Source: an uncultured Prevotella sp.
GTDB taxonomy: Bacteria > Bacteroidota > Bacteroidia > Bacteroidales > Bacteroidaceae
Direction of reading: 5' to 3'
DNA: 10,198 nt
Assembly (NCBI GenBank): GCA_900770845.1
Contig: CAAGLS010000004.1
Span: 1 to 10,198, forward strand
In this document: piece by piece, positions 1 to 6,455 of the stretch
Layout of the letters: every line of letters begins with the position of its first letter
Numbering within the stretch: position 1 is the first letter of the stretch
Made by a program: the position numbers and the translations under genes
Notes under the pieces: model-generated
What the model saw: the letters and a program-made list of their open reading frames with translations, nothing else
Told to the model about the DNA's origin: nothing
Database searches by the model: none

Positions 1-166
1 TATGGTTGGGATGGCCATCGAGCGAGTCGCGCTTGACCCAGAGTCGCAGCAGTGTTTCCTGCACTGCGTCCTCCGCGTCGTCCCCGTTGCCAGCCATGGC
101 TTGGGCCACAGCTTCCAACTCCGGTCGTAGCGAGACAAATCGCTGATTGAATTCCTTGATGGTCAT
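1..166 (-). CDS. ECF-type RNA polymerase sigma-70 factor (partial, N-terminal part)
   Basis: The first 55 codons of a minus-strand gene are present; the rest lies beyond the left edge. The protein begins MTIKEFNQRFVSL and contains GDDAEDAVQETLLRLW, the helix of sigma-70 region 2 that binds core polymerase in ECF sigma factors (usual form: DAEDxxQExFLRLW). The very short N-terminus before region 2 and the absence of a region 1 point to the ECF group (RpoE/SigW-like), which redirects RNA polymerase to a small regulon. Region 4 and any anti-sigma gene are not visible. The ATG at 166 is the only good start; a GAGATG context offers little ribosome-binding sequence, as is usual in Bacteroidetes. 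The gene reads in the same direction as the T9SS operon but is separated from it by 342 bases and a terminator, so it is probably its own transcript. In Porphyromonas an ECF factor, SigP, activates T9SS genes; whether this one does is unknown. Confidence 0.85.
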   Translation of the reverse strand, partial: MTIKEFNQRFVSLRPELEAVAQAMAGNGDDAEDAVQETLLRLWVKRDSLDGHPNH

Positions 167-245
167 CTCTATATAGTAAACGATAATTTCCGATGGATTG
201 TGACAAAGAAGGGAAAGATTTTCAACCTTTGCAGTTGAATTTATG

Positions 246-258
246 GGATTGACAATCC
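246..258. promoter_or_regulatory. Perfect 6+1+6 dyad upstream of sigma-factor gene
   Basis: The sequence GGATTGACAATCC reads identically on both strands apart from the central base. It lies about 80 bases upstream of the sigma-factor start. A one-base loop cannot form an RNA hairpin, so the more natural reading is a DNA site for a dimeric regulator. This is inference from symmetry alone; a 13-base dyad can also arise by chance. Confidence 0.3.
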
Positions 259-302
259 TTAATAGGGACTCGCATAGGTTGTGTGTCGTAATAAGGCCGC
301 TG

Positions 303-343
303 CCGGGGAGAACCGCTCCCGGGAGGCCCGCTGCCCTCAGCGG
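303..343. other. Two adjacent GC-rich hairpins in the sigma-factor leader
   Basis: Bases 328-333 (CCGCTG) pair perfectly with 338-343 (CAGCGG) around a CCCT loop. Just to the left, 303-310 pairs with 316-322 with one bulged G around a five-base loop. Neither is followed by a T-run on either strand, so they do not look like ordinary intrinsic terminators. They could be a structured 5' leader of the sigma-factor transcript, a small RNA, or a processing site. Confidence 0.3.
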
Positions 344-435
344 ACACAGAATGACAACTTTTTAAGGCATAGTAGATGAAAGAACAAGCAAAATCACGAC
401 AACTAAAATCAAGAAAAGACATTGCCTTCAAAGAA

Positions 436-477
436 GCGTCCCCTGCGAGAGGATGGGAATCCGCTCGCAGGGGACGC
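436..477 (-). terminator. Strong terminator hairpin after the T9SS operon
   Basis: A perfect 14-base-pair stem joins 436-449 (GCGTCCCCTGCGAG) to 464-477 around a 14-base loop. Outside it, AAGAA at 431-435 can pair with TTCTT at 483-487 across a short bulge. On the minus strand the stem is followed by TTCTTTG, a moderately U-rich tail; on the plus strand it is followed by AACGTTTCTT. It begins about 30 bases past the stop codon of the barrel gene at 509, the position expected for the end of the porP-to-barrel transcript. The weak U-tract is the only doubtful point. Confidence 0.75.
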
Positions 478-508
478 AACGTTTCTTCTGTCTGAATGAC
501 CGACTGCC

Positions 509-1153
509 TTAGAAATAATAGGCCAAGCCAATCTGCCAGGCGTTGGCGCGCGATCCTTTCTTGAAGCCGGCAATCTGGCCGAGGGCATCGGCGGCGGTGC
601 TCTTCAGCTCCACGTCGCCCGTATGGCCACAGGCGATGTTGTAGTTGGCCGAGAGCTGCAGATGGCTCATCAGCATGAAGCCGGCGCCCACATTGACGCT
701 GAAGTTGCTCGACTTCAACCTCCAATCGGCCACCTGGTCGTAGATGGGCTGGGTCTTGTCGCCCACATTGAAGCCAAACTGAGGACCGGCGAAGAAGAAG
801 ACGCTGGCCATGGAGCCCAGTCCCACGCCGTAGCGGAGGTTGATGGGGATGACCACCTGCTGCTGCTTGAGCGTGTTCTCGCTCTCCACACCATTGTTGG
901 CGAGTTTCACCTTGCCCTCGCGCTGGTCGTAGAGGGCAGAGGCGTCGATGCCCAAGCCCACGATGGGGAGAGTGAACTTCACCGTCGGACCCACGAAGAA
1001 GCCCGCACGGTTGCTGGCGTCGAGCACATCAGAGCTGAAGCTCATGTTCGTTACGTTGACACCGCCCTTCAAGCCAAACTTCAGTTGGGCCTGGGCGGGT
1101 ACTGTCGTCAGCAAGGCCAAAGCCACTGCGATGAAAGTTAAGATTCTCTTCAT
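509..1153 (-). CDS. PorT-family-like outer-membrane beta-barrel protein, last gene of T9SS operon
   Basis: A 214-residue exported protein. Residues 1-22 are a clear signal peptide (basic MKR, hydrophobic core, AQA before Gln23). The mature part shows alternating strands (LKFGLKGGVNVTNM, AGFFVGPTVKFTLP, NAWQIGLAYYF) and ends in an aromatic Phe, the usual C-terminal signal for the BAM machinery. This matches the small 8-stranded barrel family OMP_b-brl_2, often labelled 'PorT family' or 'porin family' in Bacteroidetes. It starts 33 bases after the porN stop and precedes the operon terminator, so it is very likely co-transcribed with the T9SS core genes. The label does not make it the true PorT, which is a specific T9SS protein; I cannot distinguish PorT from a generic barrel here. 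A role in the outer-membrane part of the T9SS is inference from position. Confidence 0.85.
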   Translation of the reverse strand: MKRILTFIAVALALLTTVPAQAQLKFGLKGGVNVTNMSFSSDVLDASNRAGFFVGPTVKFTLPIVGLGIDASALYDQREGKVKLANNGVESENTLKQQQVVIPINLRYGVGLGSMASVFFFAGPQFGFNVGDKTQPIYDQVADWRLKSSNFSVNVGAGFMLMSHLQLSANYNIACGHTGDVELKSTAADALGQIAGFKKGSRANAWQIGLAYYF

Positions 1154-1186
1154 AATTATTATTCTTGTGATGGTTGTTACGCTTGA

Positions 1187-2221
1187 CTAATGGCGCTGGC
1201 GGCGCACAGTGACCCGGGCCGACGAATTTGACGAGCCCGACGACTGCTTGCTGCGGCGCGTGCGCTTCACGGTGGCGCCTCCCGCACGGCGGTTGGCCTT
1301 GCGGGCCTTCTTCAGCTCCTTCTTGTCCATCTTGGCGATGCTGTCGAGACTGTCCTTGCGGGCTTGGTCGCCCCACATGTTTTTCTCAAAGGCGATGATC
1401 TCCTGCTCTATCTTGTTCTGGGCCTTTGCGCGCAGCGTGTCGTTGTCCTGGGGCAAAGTCGCGCCCAGCATGTTGTTGGTCTTGTAGATCTTGCCCTTGT
1501 AGCGGTTCATCGTGAAGTAGTCGTCCACGCTCATGGTGGCGGCATTGTTGAGGTTGCTCGTCATGATGGTCTGCCGGGCGAGGAAAGGCGCCAGGTCGTC
1601 GTACTTCACCCAGAAGAGCGGATACTTCGTGCCACCGTCGCCAAAGTCGTCGTCGCGCACCATCACGGGGCAGAGCGCGAGCACCTTGGTGTGGAACGTG
1701 GCCGTGTTCTGGTCGTAGTAGGAGCTCTCCTTGATGAAATACGCCTTCACCTCCCGGCTCGGTATGTCGGCGTCGTCGATGTGTATGCCACGGTCGGTGC
1801 GCTCAAAATAGATTTCATACTTCTTGAGAAACTCCAAGGGCTTCACCCTGAGGCTCTCGTCGAAGCGTGCGTCGCCCGAGTTCACATCATAGTCGTAGGC
1901 CTTGATTTGCCCCCGCAGCATGAGCTTGAACATATAGGTGAAGAGGTTCATCTGCGTGCCCTGCGGCTCCACGGGGTAGTAGAGTCCGGCATTGGCGTCC
2001 TGGGTGAGGTCAATCTCGCGGTAGACATCACGCCGCCACACCACGTCCTCCTGCATCTCAGCCTGAGTGGGGAAAGAGATTTGGGCGCGGGTGGAAAGCT
2101 GGTTCTTGTTGGATTTGCGGGCCTGCGCCTCGGCCTGTTCGGCGCGCCGCTTTGCCGACTGGGCGCTGGCGCCCTCGACGGCAAGCAAAGCCAAGATGAC
2201 TATTAATATCTTTCTCATCAT
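1187..2221 (-). CDS. porN: Type IX secretion system ring protein PorN/GldN
   Basis: A 344-residue periplasmic protein. In the known system PorN associates with the lipoprotein PorK to build large rings under the outer membrane. Residues 1-20 are a signal peptide (MMRKILIVILALLAVEGASA before Gln21); no lipobox Cys is present, in line with the family. The body shows the usual GldN features: DVVWRRDVYREIDLTQDANAG near residue 60, GLYYPVEP, FKLMLRGQIKAYDY and VKAYFIKESSYYD. Length is close to the family norm of roughly 320-360. A second ATG follows directly (2218), and AAGGAAAC about 10 bases upstream favours either. Residues 299-344 are strongly basic (17 Lys/Arg, 2 acidic) with a serine-rich stretch, probably disordered. 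The gene lies 170 bases downstream of porM, the widest gap in the operon, and that gap is filled with repeats. Confidence 0.95.
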   Translation of the reverse strand: MMRKILIVILALLAVEGASAQSAKRRAEQAEAQARKSNKNQLSTRAQISFPTQAEMQEDVVWRRDVYREIDLTQDANAGLYYPVEPQGTQMNLFTYMFKLMLRGQIKAYDYDVNSGDARFDESLRVKPLEFLKKYEIYFERTDRGIHIDDADIPSREVKAYFIKESSYYDQNTATFHTKVLALCPVMVRDDDFGDGGTKYPLFWVKYDDLAPFLARQTIMTSNLNNAATMSVDDYFTMNRYKGKIYKTNNMLGATLPQDNDTLRAKAQNKIEQEIIAFEKNMWGDQARKDSLDSIAKMDKKELKKARKANRRAGGATVKRTRRSKQSSGSSNSSARVTVRRQRH

Positions 2222-2265
2222 TTATGTTTGTTTCCTTCAATAATTACGAATAGCCTGAGGCGGGG

Positions 2266-2318
2266 TTGCAGCGATGCTGCAAATCGCCGAGCCGTAACGA
2301 CTGCGCCCTACTCGGCGA
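2266..2318. other. Two hairpins in the porM-porN spacer
   Basis: TTGCAGC at 2266-2272 pairs perfectly with GCTGCAA at 2276-2282 around a GAT loop. TCGCCGAG at 2284-2291 pairs perfectly with CTCGGCGA at 2311-2318 around a 19-base loop. Both lie between the porM stop and the porN start. Neither has a U-tract on the minus strand, so they look like structures that protect or process the message between the two genes, not terminators. The second stem overlaps the first base of the direct repeat at 2314. Confidence 0.45.
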
Positions 2319-2371
2319 GCGCAGCCCATTATGCATCATGCGGGCGAGCGCAGCCCATTATGCATTATGCA
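2314..2371. repeat. Tandem direct repeat, two 29-base units
   Basis: Units at 2314-2342 and 2343-2371 match at 27 of 29 positions. Each begins GGCGAGCGCAGCCCATTATG and continues with an ATGCAT-containing end. The second unit runs directly into the heptamer array. Only two units exist and there is no spacer, so this is not CRISPR. It sits between porM and porN and does not encode anything recognisable. Confidence 0.85.
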
Positions 2372-2388
2372 TTATGCATTATGCATTA
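2356..2388. repeat. Heptamer array (CATTATG) of 4.7 copies
   Basis: Four perfect CATTATG units at 2356-2362, 2363-2369, 2370-2376 and 2377-2383 are followed by CATTA at 2384-2388. The array ends three bases before the porM stop codon (2392-2394). ATGCAT is self-complementary, so the array reads similarly on both strands. Perfect short tandem copies suggest slippage and length variation between strains. Confidence 0.9.
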
Positions 2389-2391
2389 AAA

Positions 2392-3951
2392 TCACCTCAC
2401 GATGACCTCCATGGATCCGGGCAGCACGCGGGCGATGCCGTCGGGACCGATGGCGTGCACCTTGTTGATATAGAAGCGGCGGTTGCGCGAGAGCTTGCGG
2501 AACTGGCTGCGCTGTGCCTCGCTGAAGTCGCTTCCGTTGGAGTTGATGGGCACGGCGTTGCCCATGTTGTCGAAGAACACCGTCTCGAATCCCGTCACGC
2601 GGAAGGCGATGTCGAGCAGTCCGTCGTCGATGGCGGCGTGGATGCCACCCGTGCCCATGAGCTGGGCCTTGGAGAGCACACCCCCACGGAAGCGGTTGGT
2701 GCCCACAGCCATGTAGGCCGTTGGGTCGGGCAGCTTGCGCACGTGGAAGGTGAAGGGCGGCATGGAGCGCACCTGTCCCTTGTCGCGCGCCGAGACATGG
2801 AACGTCACGTCGTGGCCCACAGCCGACGGAACGGCCACAAAATGTCCGTTGCCCGTTGCCCGCAGACTGCCGCCCGTCATCGACACGCTGACGGCATTGG
2901 CGGGAACACCCGGCACGCTGACGCTGATGGGGTTGTTGTAGCCCGCATAGAGCACGTTCATCATATCGGCGGCCACAGTGGCCGTGTTGGGAGCCGGGAT
3001 GACTGTGTATTTCTGCACGAAGTCGCGGCGCAGCATGTCGCCGGCGGTGTTGCGCATGAGGATGTAGCCCGAGAACTGGTGCTCTCCCACTCCACCGGCC
3101 GTGAACGTATACTGTCCCGTTGGGGAGTTGACACGCTGCCCGTTGACATAGATGACGGGCTGCTGCGTGGTGTCGACGGCCGCCATCACGATGTTGGCGT
3201 TGAAGCGCTCGCCGGGATAGAGGGTGGTCTTCTCGGGGATGACAAAGGCGGAGAGCTTGTTCACGCGGATGTCTTTCAGTCCCACGTTGGAGATGAGCGA
3301 GTGGAGCACCTCACCCTCGGCATAGCGCACGTCGCTCTGCAGTTTGCTGAGTAGGGTCACTGCAGCCGCCACAGGCATGTTCTCAAACATCACCTCTTCC
3401 CAGTTCTTGCCCAAGGTGGCGTTGGCTGTCTTGGGCACCTTGGTGGACAGGTTGGCAGCGATGATCTTCTTCTGCAGCGGGTCGGTCACCATGGCCAGGA
3501 TGCGCTCCCTGTAGCTGTTGATGGCATTGAAGAGCTTGCGTCCCTTGTGGCTTCCCGGAGCCAGCAGCACCTCGCCGGCGGCCTCCAGGTTGTCCTTGTT
3601 TTCTATGTTGTCGAGGTTTCCGTCCCTACCATCCGCATTGCGCACGATCTCGACCTTCAGCTCCTGGGCGAAGTTGTAGAGCGAGTCGCTCATGTTCTTC
3701 ACCATGGTGGCCTTGTCGAACCATTCGCGCACCTTGGCGGGGTTCTTCTGCATCATCTCCTCAAAGCTGCTGTATATCTCCTTGTTTTGGAGCGACGAGC
3801 TGGCCGTGGTGCGCTTCAGGCTCTCCTCTACGAGGGAGAAGCCGTTGAGCACCTCCGTGGAGATGTTCAGCGCCAACATGGCCATGAGGACGACGTACAT
3901 CAGGTTGATCATCTTCTGGCGGGCGGAAAGTGGTCTTTTCTTGATTGCCAT
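2392..3951 (-). CDS. porM: Type IX secretion system motor protein PorM/GldM
   Basis: A 519-residue inner-membrane protein, the usual length for the family. It forms a dimer whose single N-terminal helix sits inside the PorL pentamer and whose periplasmic part reaches the PorK-PorN ring, passing on proton-driven rotation. The signature RQKMINLMYVVLMAMLALN (residues 11-29) begins the transmembrane helix (about 15-37); Arg11 matches the conserved Arg of GldM that pairs with the GldL motor Glu. Residues about 38-220 are helical (GldM first domain, with NKEIYSSFEEMMQKNP), followed by three beta-sandwich domains: around LYPGERFNANIVMAAVD, then NVLYAGYNNPISVSVPGVP, then the C-terminal domain with TNRFRGGVLSKAQLMGTGGI, ending at the last residues. 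No key segment is missing. Heptad-repeat elements lie close outside both ends of the gene. The ATG at 3951 is fixed by family alignment at MAIKKRPLSARQK. Confidence 0.97.
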   Translation of the reverse strand: MAIKKRPLSARQKMINLMYVVLMAMLALNISTEVLNGFSLVEESLKRTTASSSLQNKEIYSSFEEMMQKNPAKVREWFDKATMVKNMSDSLYNFAQELKVEIVRNADGRDGNLDNIENKDNLEAAGEVLLAPGSHKGRKLFNAINSYRERILAMVTDPLQKKIIAANLSTKVPKTANATLGKNWEEVMFENMPVAAAVTLLSKLQSDVRYAEGEVLHSLISNVGLKDIRVNKLSAFVIPEKTTLYPGERFNANIVMAAVDTTQQPVIYVNGQRVNSPTGQYTFTAGGVGEHQFSGYILMRNTAGDMLRRDFVQKYTVIPAPNTATVAADMMNVLYAGYNNPISVSVPGVPANAVSVSMTGGSLRATGNGHFVAVPSAVGHDVTFHVSARDKGQVRSMPPFTFHVRKLPDPTAYMAVGTNRFRGGVLSKAQLMGTGGIHAAIDDGLLDIAFRVTGFETVFFDNMGNAVPINSNGSDFSEAQRSQFRKLSRNRRFYINKVHAIGPDGIARVLPGSMEVIVR

Positions 3952-3966
3952 TGAAGTAGTTTTCTA

Positions 3967-3994
3967 ATGCACCATGCGCGATGCACAATGCATG
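3967..3994. repeat. Degenerate heptad repeat (ATGCNNN) x4 in the porL-porM spacer
   Basis: Four consecutive seven-base units, ATGCACC, ATGCGCG, ATGCACA and ATGCATG, fill 3967-3994 exactly, 16 bases upstream of the porM start codon. They share the period and the ATGC core of the perfect array at 2356-2388. An eight-base T-run (3995-4002) follows, and CTCAGCTCGC at 4005-4014 is, on the minus strand, 8 of 10 like the GCGAGCGCAG core of the 29-base repeats. Whether the elements are related is inference. Confidence 0.6.
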
Positions 3995-4066
3995 TTTTTT
4001 TTCACTCAGCTCGCAATGCCCCCATGGGCAAGGCGCGCCGCTGTATGTTCTTGTTGCGGTGGCGGC

Positions 4067-4975
4067 TCAGGCCTTGGTGTCGGCCGCGGGGGCCACACCG
4101 CCCGGGGCCGCGGCGCGCATGTTCACGGTCATGGCCTCTATCATGCGGGCGTAGATGCTGTTGAGCTGCTTGATCTGCTCGGCCATCTGCTGCGTCTGCG
4201 CGTTGATGTGCTCGATGGTGCCCACCTGCTGGCTGGCGCCCTTGAGCTGGAGCTCGTAGATCTTGGATATTCCCGTGAGCGTGCGGTTGAGGTTCTCCAT
4301 CTCCTCGCTGTCGCGCGTGAGGCGGGTCGACTGCTCATTCACTTTCTTGAGCGTCTCCACGAGTTTCTTCAGCTCGTCCACATAGTTGGACTGCGCCTCG
4401 TTGAGGGCCTCGGCCTCCTCCTGCGACATCTGCGGCACATAGTTGGGCTGCTGCACCACAACGCCTACGCCGCCCTGGGCCACTGCGCCCGGCTCCATCG
4501 CGGCGCTCTCGCCGCCCTGGGCTGTCTCTTGGGCTGCGGCTGCCGCACCAGCGGCATAGCCTCCGCCCACAACCACCGTGCCTCCGGGAAAGGCGACACC
4601 CGCGCCTTGGGCCGCGGCCACGGCGGGCTGCGACGGCTGCCCATCGCCCGCCTCGGCGGGCTCTGCATCGCCGTCGGGCGCACTGGCCAGCCCCTCAAGA
4701 TACTGCTCGGAGACGTGGGTGGGAATGTCGCGCCCGTCGGCGGTCTTGTCGAAAGGCCGGTCAAAGGCGGAAATGAAGAACACCACCACCTCCGTGCCCA
4801 TACCTACGAAGAGCATGATGTTGGCTCCCGGCAAGTGGGTGAGCTTGAACAGGGCGCCAAGGATCACGATGGAGGCGCCCCAACTGTAGGCATAGTTCAG
4901 AAACGTCTGTCCCGGCACGCTGTCCATCCACTTCTGCATGCGGTAGACGATGTTGAATTTGCTGTATTCTGTCAT
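4067..4975 (-). CDS. porL: Type IX secretion system motor protein PorL/GldL
   Basis: A 302-residue inner-membrane protein. In the family, five copies surround the PorM helix pair and let protons pass to drive rotation. Two transmembrane helices are visible (about 28-46 and 53-71), linked by FKLTHLPGAN. Glu62 in MGTEVVVFFISAF matches the essential membrane Glu of GldL, and Lys44 and His47 match other conserved polar residues. A low-complexity part rich in Ala, Gly, Pro and Gln spans about 97-182. A long helical, probably coiled-coil, cytoplasmic segment follows (about 183-284), then a short Ala/Pro tail. Flavobacterium GldL is shorter; the extra linker is expected for Bacteroidales PorL. The start lies four bases after the porK stop, so translation is probably coupled. 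The ATG at 4975 (MTEYSKFNIVYRMQKWMDS) agrees with the family N-terminus. Confidence 0.96.
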   Translation of the reverse strand: MTEYSKFNIVYRMQKWMDSVPGQTFLNYAYSWGASIVILGALFKLTHLPGANIMLFVGMGTEVVVFFISAFDRPFDKTADGRDIPTHVSEQYLEGLASAPDGDAEPAEAGDGQPSQPAVAAAQGAGVAFPGGTVVVGGGYAAGAAAAAQETAQGGESAAMEPGAVAQGGVGVVVQQPNYVPQMSQEEAEALNEAQSNYVDELKKLVETLKKVNEQSTRLTRDSEEMENLNRTLTGISKIYELQLKGASQQVGTIEHINAQTQQMAEQIKQLNSIYARMIEAMTVNMRAAAPGGVAPAADTKA

Positions 4976-4979
4976 AGCT

Positions 4980-6431
4980 TTACTTTCTCTTTTTCTGTTT
5001 GTTGCTACTCGATGAGCTGGCCAGGCTTCTCACGCAGCGGAAGCCGATGTAGGAGCGAGGCTGGTTCTGGTATTCCCATGTGCGCCAAGCGGAGCGGATG
5101 TAGCTCTCGGGGTCTTTCCAGCTGCCACCGCGCACGCTCTTCTTCTTCAGTTTGTAGGGGTCTTCCTTGGCGGCCTTGTAGTCGAGCTGCGGGTTGAGGT
5201 CGTTCATGGCGTCCACTCCGCTCTCGGTGTAGACGGTGCTGGTCCATTCGGCCACGTTGCCGGCCATGTCGTAGAGGCCGTTGCTGTTGGCCCCGTAGAT
5301 GCCCACCTGGCTCGTTATCAGGTTGCCGTCCTCGGTGTAGTTGCCGCGGTCGGGCTTGAAGTTGGCATAGAAGCAGCCGTTGCCGTTCTTCACGTCGGCG
5401 TTGTCCCAGGGGAACTCGTTCTGCTGCTTGCCCCTGGCGGCATACTCCCATTCGGCCTCTGTGGGCAGGCGGTAGCGCTGCACGAAGCGCGCCTCGCCTC
5501 CCAAGCCCTTGAGCAGATAGTCGGTGCGCCAGGCGCAGAAGGCGTTGGCCTGCTCCCATGTCACGCCCACCACGGGATAGTTGTTGTAGGCGGGATTGCT
5601 GAAATAGTTGCGCAGGTAGACCTCGTTGTCCGAGTTCTTGAAGTCGTTCACCCAGCAGGTGGTGTCGGGATAGATGTTGACGATGTAGGTGTTGAGGAAG
5701 TCCCACGGTCCGGAGAGCGGCCTGTTGATGGTCTCGCTGTGGATGTTGCCCTCGTCGTCGACGTAGGCTGTGTCCTTCGAGATCATCACCACCTCATTGG
5801 GGTCCACCTCCACGTCGGTGTTGAGGTTGCGCTCGGCCGGGTTGAGGCGGTTGCGGCGCAGGGCTGCGGTGGTGTAGTCGTAGATCTCATAGCGGTAGTT
5901 GAGCTGCTTGGCGTCGAGCATCTTCTCTCCCGTCACGGGATTGGTGACGTAGAGGCTCTCTATGGCCCGCTGCTCGTCCTCGTTGGGCTTGCGCGGCAGG
6001 GCTTTCTTCCAGTTGAGGTGGGGCCTGACGGGGTCGCCGTTCTTGTCCTCGGTTATCATGTAGGTCTCGTCGCCCGCGTAGGAGGGCGAGGCCAGGCGCG
6101 TGCGCAGAATGGAGTCGCGCACCCAATACACGAACTGCTTGTATTCAGAGTTGGTCACCTCGGTCTCATCCATCCAGAATCCATCCACCGAGATGGACTT
6201 GCGCGGCACGTCCTTGCCCCAGAGGCTGTCCTCGGCAATCTTTCCCATTTCGAGGAATCCGCGGTCCACGCGGGTCATGCCATAGGGGGTGGGCTCGCTG
6301 AAGCCTTTGCCGCCGCCCACGCCCACCACTTCGCCGCCTCTTCCGGCCGACGAGGCCGACTTGGCGCCGAAACATCCGGTGAGGGTCATTGCGATGGCCA
6401 CCATACATACTGCTATGATTGATTTCTTCAT
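4980..6431 (-). CDS. porK: Type IX secretion system ring lipoprotein PorK/GldK
   Basis: A 483-residue lipoprotein. With PorN it builds the periplasmic ring anchored in the outer membrane. Residues 1-20 carry a signal peptide ending in the lipobox LTGC, with acylated Cys20. The remainder is a formylglycine-generating-enzyme (SUMF1-like) fold: FWMDETEVTNSEYKQFV (85-101), PVVGVTWEQANAFCAWR (286-302), RLPTEAEWEYAARG (321-334), GLYDMAGNVAEW (385-396), VRGGSW (433-438) and RSYIGFRCVR (459-468). In PorK/GldK this fold is regarded as structural, not catalytic. An insertion of about 130 residues between the first and second motifs is typical of GldK and separates it from true sulfatase-activating enzymes. 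The C-terminus is a short Ser-rich then Lys/Arg-rich tail (SSSSSNKQKKRK). The gene follows porP by 24 bases and precedes porL by four. Confidence 0.96.
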   Translation of the reverse strand: MKKSIIAVCMVAIAMTLTGCFGAKSASSAGRGGEVVGVGGGKGFSEPTPYGMTRVDRGFLEMGKIAEDSLWGKDVPRKSISVDGFWMDETEVTNSEYKQFVYWVRDSILRTRLASPSYAGDETYMITEDKNGDPVRPHLNWKKALPRKPNEDEQRAIESLYVTNPVTGEKMLDAKQLNYRYEIYDYTTAALRRNRLNPAERNLNTDVEVDPNEVVMISKDTAYVDDEGNIHSETINRPLSGPWDFLNTYIVNIYPDTTCWVNDFKNSDNEVYLRNYFSNPAYNNYPVVGVTWEQANAFCAWRTDYLLKGLGGEARFVQRYRLPTEAEWEYAARGKQQNEFPWDNADVKNGNGCFYANFKPDRGNYTEDGNLITSQVGIYGANSNGLYDMAGNVAEWTSTVYTESGVDAMNDLNPQLDYKAAKEDPYKLKKKSVRGGSWKDPESYIRSAWRTWEYQNQPRSYIGFRCVRSLASSSSSNKQKKRK

Positions 6432-6455
6432 GTTTGTGTGATATACCTTATTATA

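Larger units (their letters stand above)
167..508. other. Non-coding spacer between sigma factor and barrel gene
   Basis: No convincing gene lies in these 342 bases. From left to right the spacer holds the short leader of the sigma-factor gene, with a poor promoter candidate read on the minus strand (TTTG at 204-207 and a degenerate TA-rich box at 177-185). It then holds a perfect 13-base dyad at 246-258, two GC-rich hairpins at 303-343, an AT-rich stretch at 355-430 and the terminator hairpin at 436-477. A 39-codon plus-strand reading frame from 375 runs through the terminator and is judged spurious. Confidence 0.7.

Noticed and set aside
375..494. 39-codon plus-strand frame starting MKEQAKSRQL
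   Set aside because: It passes through the perfect terminator hairpin and has no promoter or homologous feature that I can recognise.
222..725. Minus-strand open frame of 167 codons overlapping the barrel gene end
   Set aside because: It runs out of frame through the barrel gene, the terminator hairpin and the spacer; it has no recognisable domain.
2314..2388. CRISPR-like array between porM and porN
   Set aside because: There are only two 29-base units with no spacer between them, followed by a seven-base tandem repeat, and no cas genes in the window.
2266..3354. Plus-strand open frame of 362 codons opposite porM
   Set aside because: It is an antisense shadow of porM in GC-rich DNA, His- and Val-rich without any known domain, and its start lies in the repeat region.
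3995..4014. Intrinsic terminator at the T-run between porL and porM
   Set aside because: The T-run lies on the plus strand, where no gene is transcribed; on the minus strand it is an A-run and no stem precedes a U-tract.
3974..5197. Plus-strand open frame of 407 codons opposite porL and the end of porK
   Set aside because: Composition is Leu/Gly/His/Arg-biased as expected for the reverse strand of an Ala/Gly/Gln-rich gene; the minus-strand genes are clear T9SS proteins.
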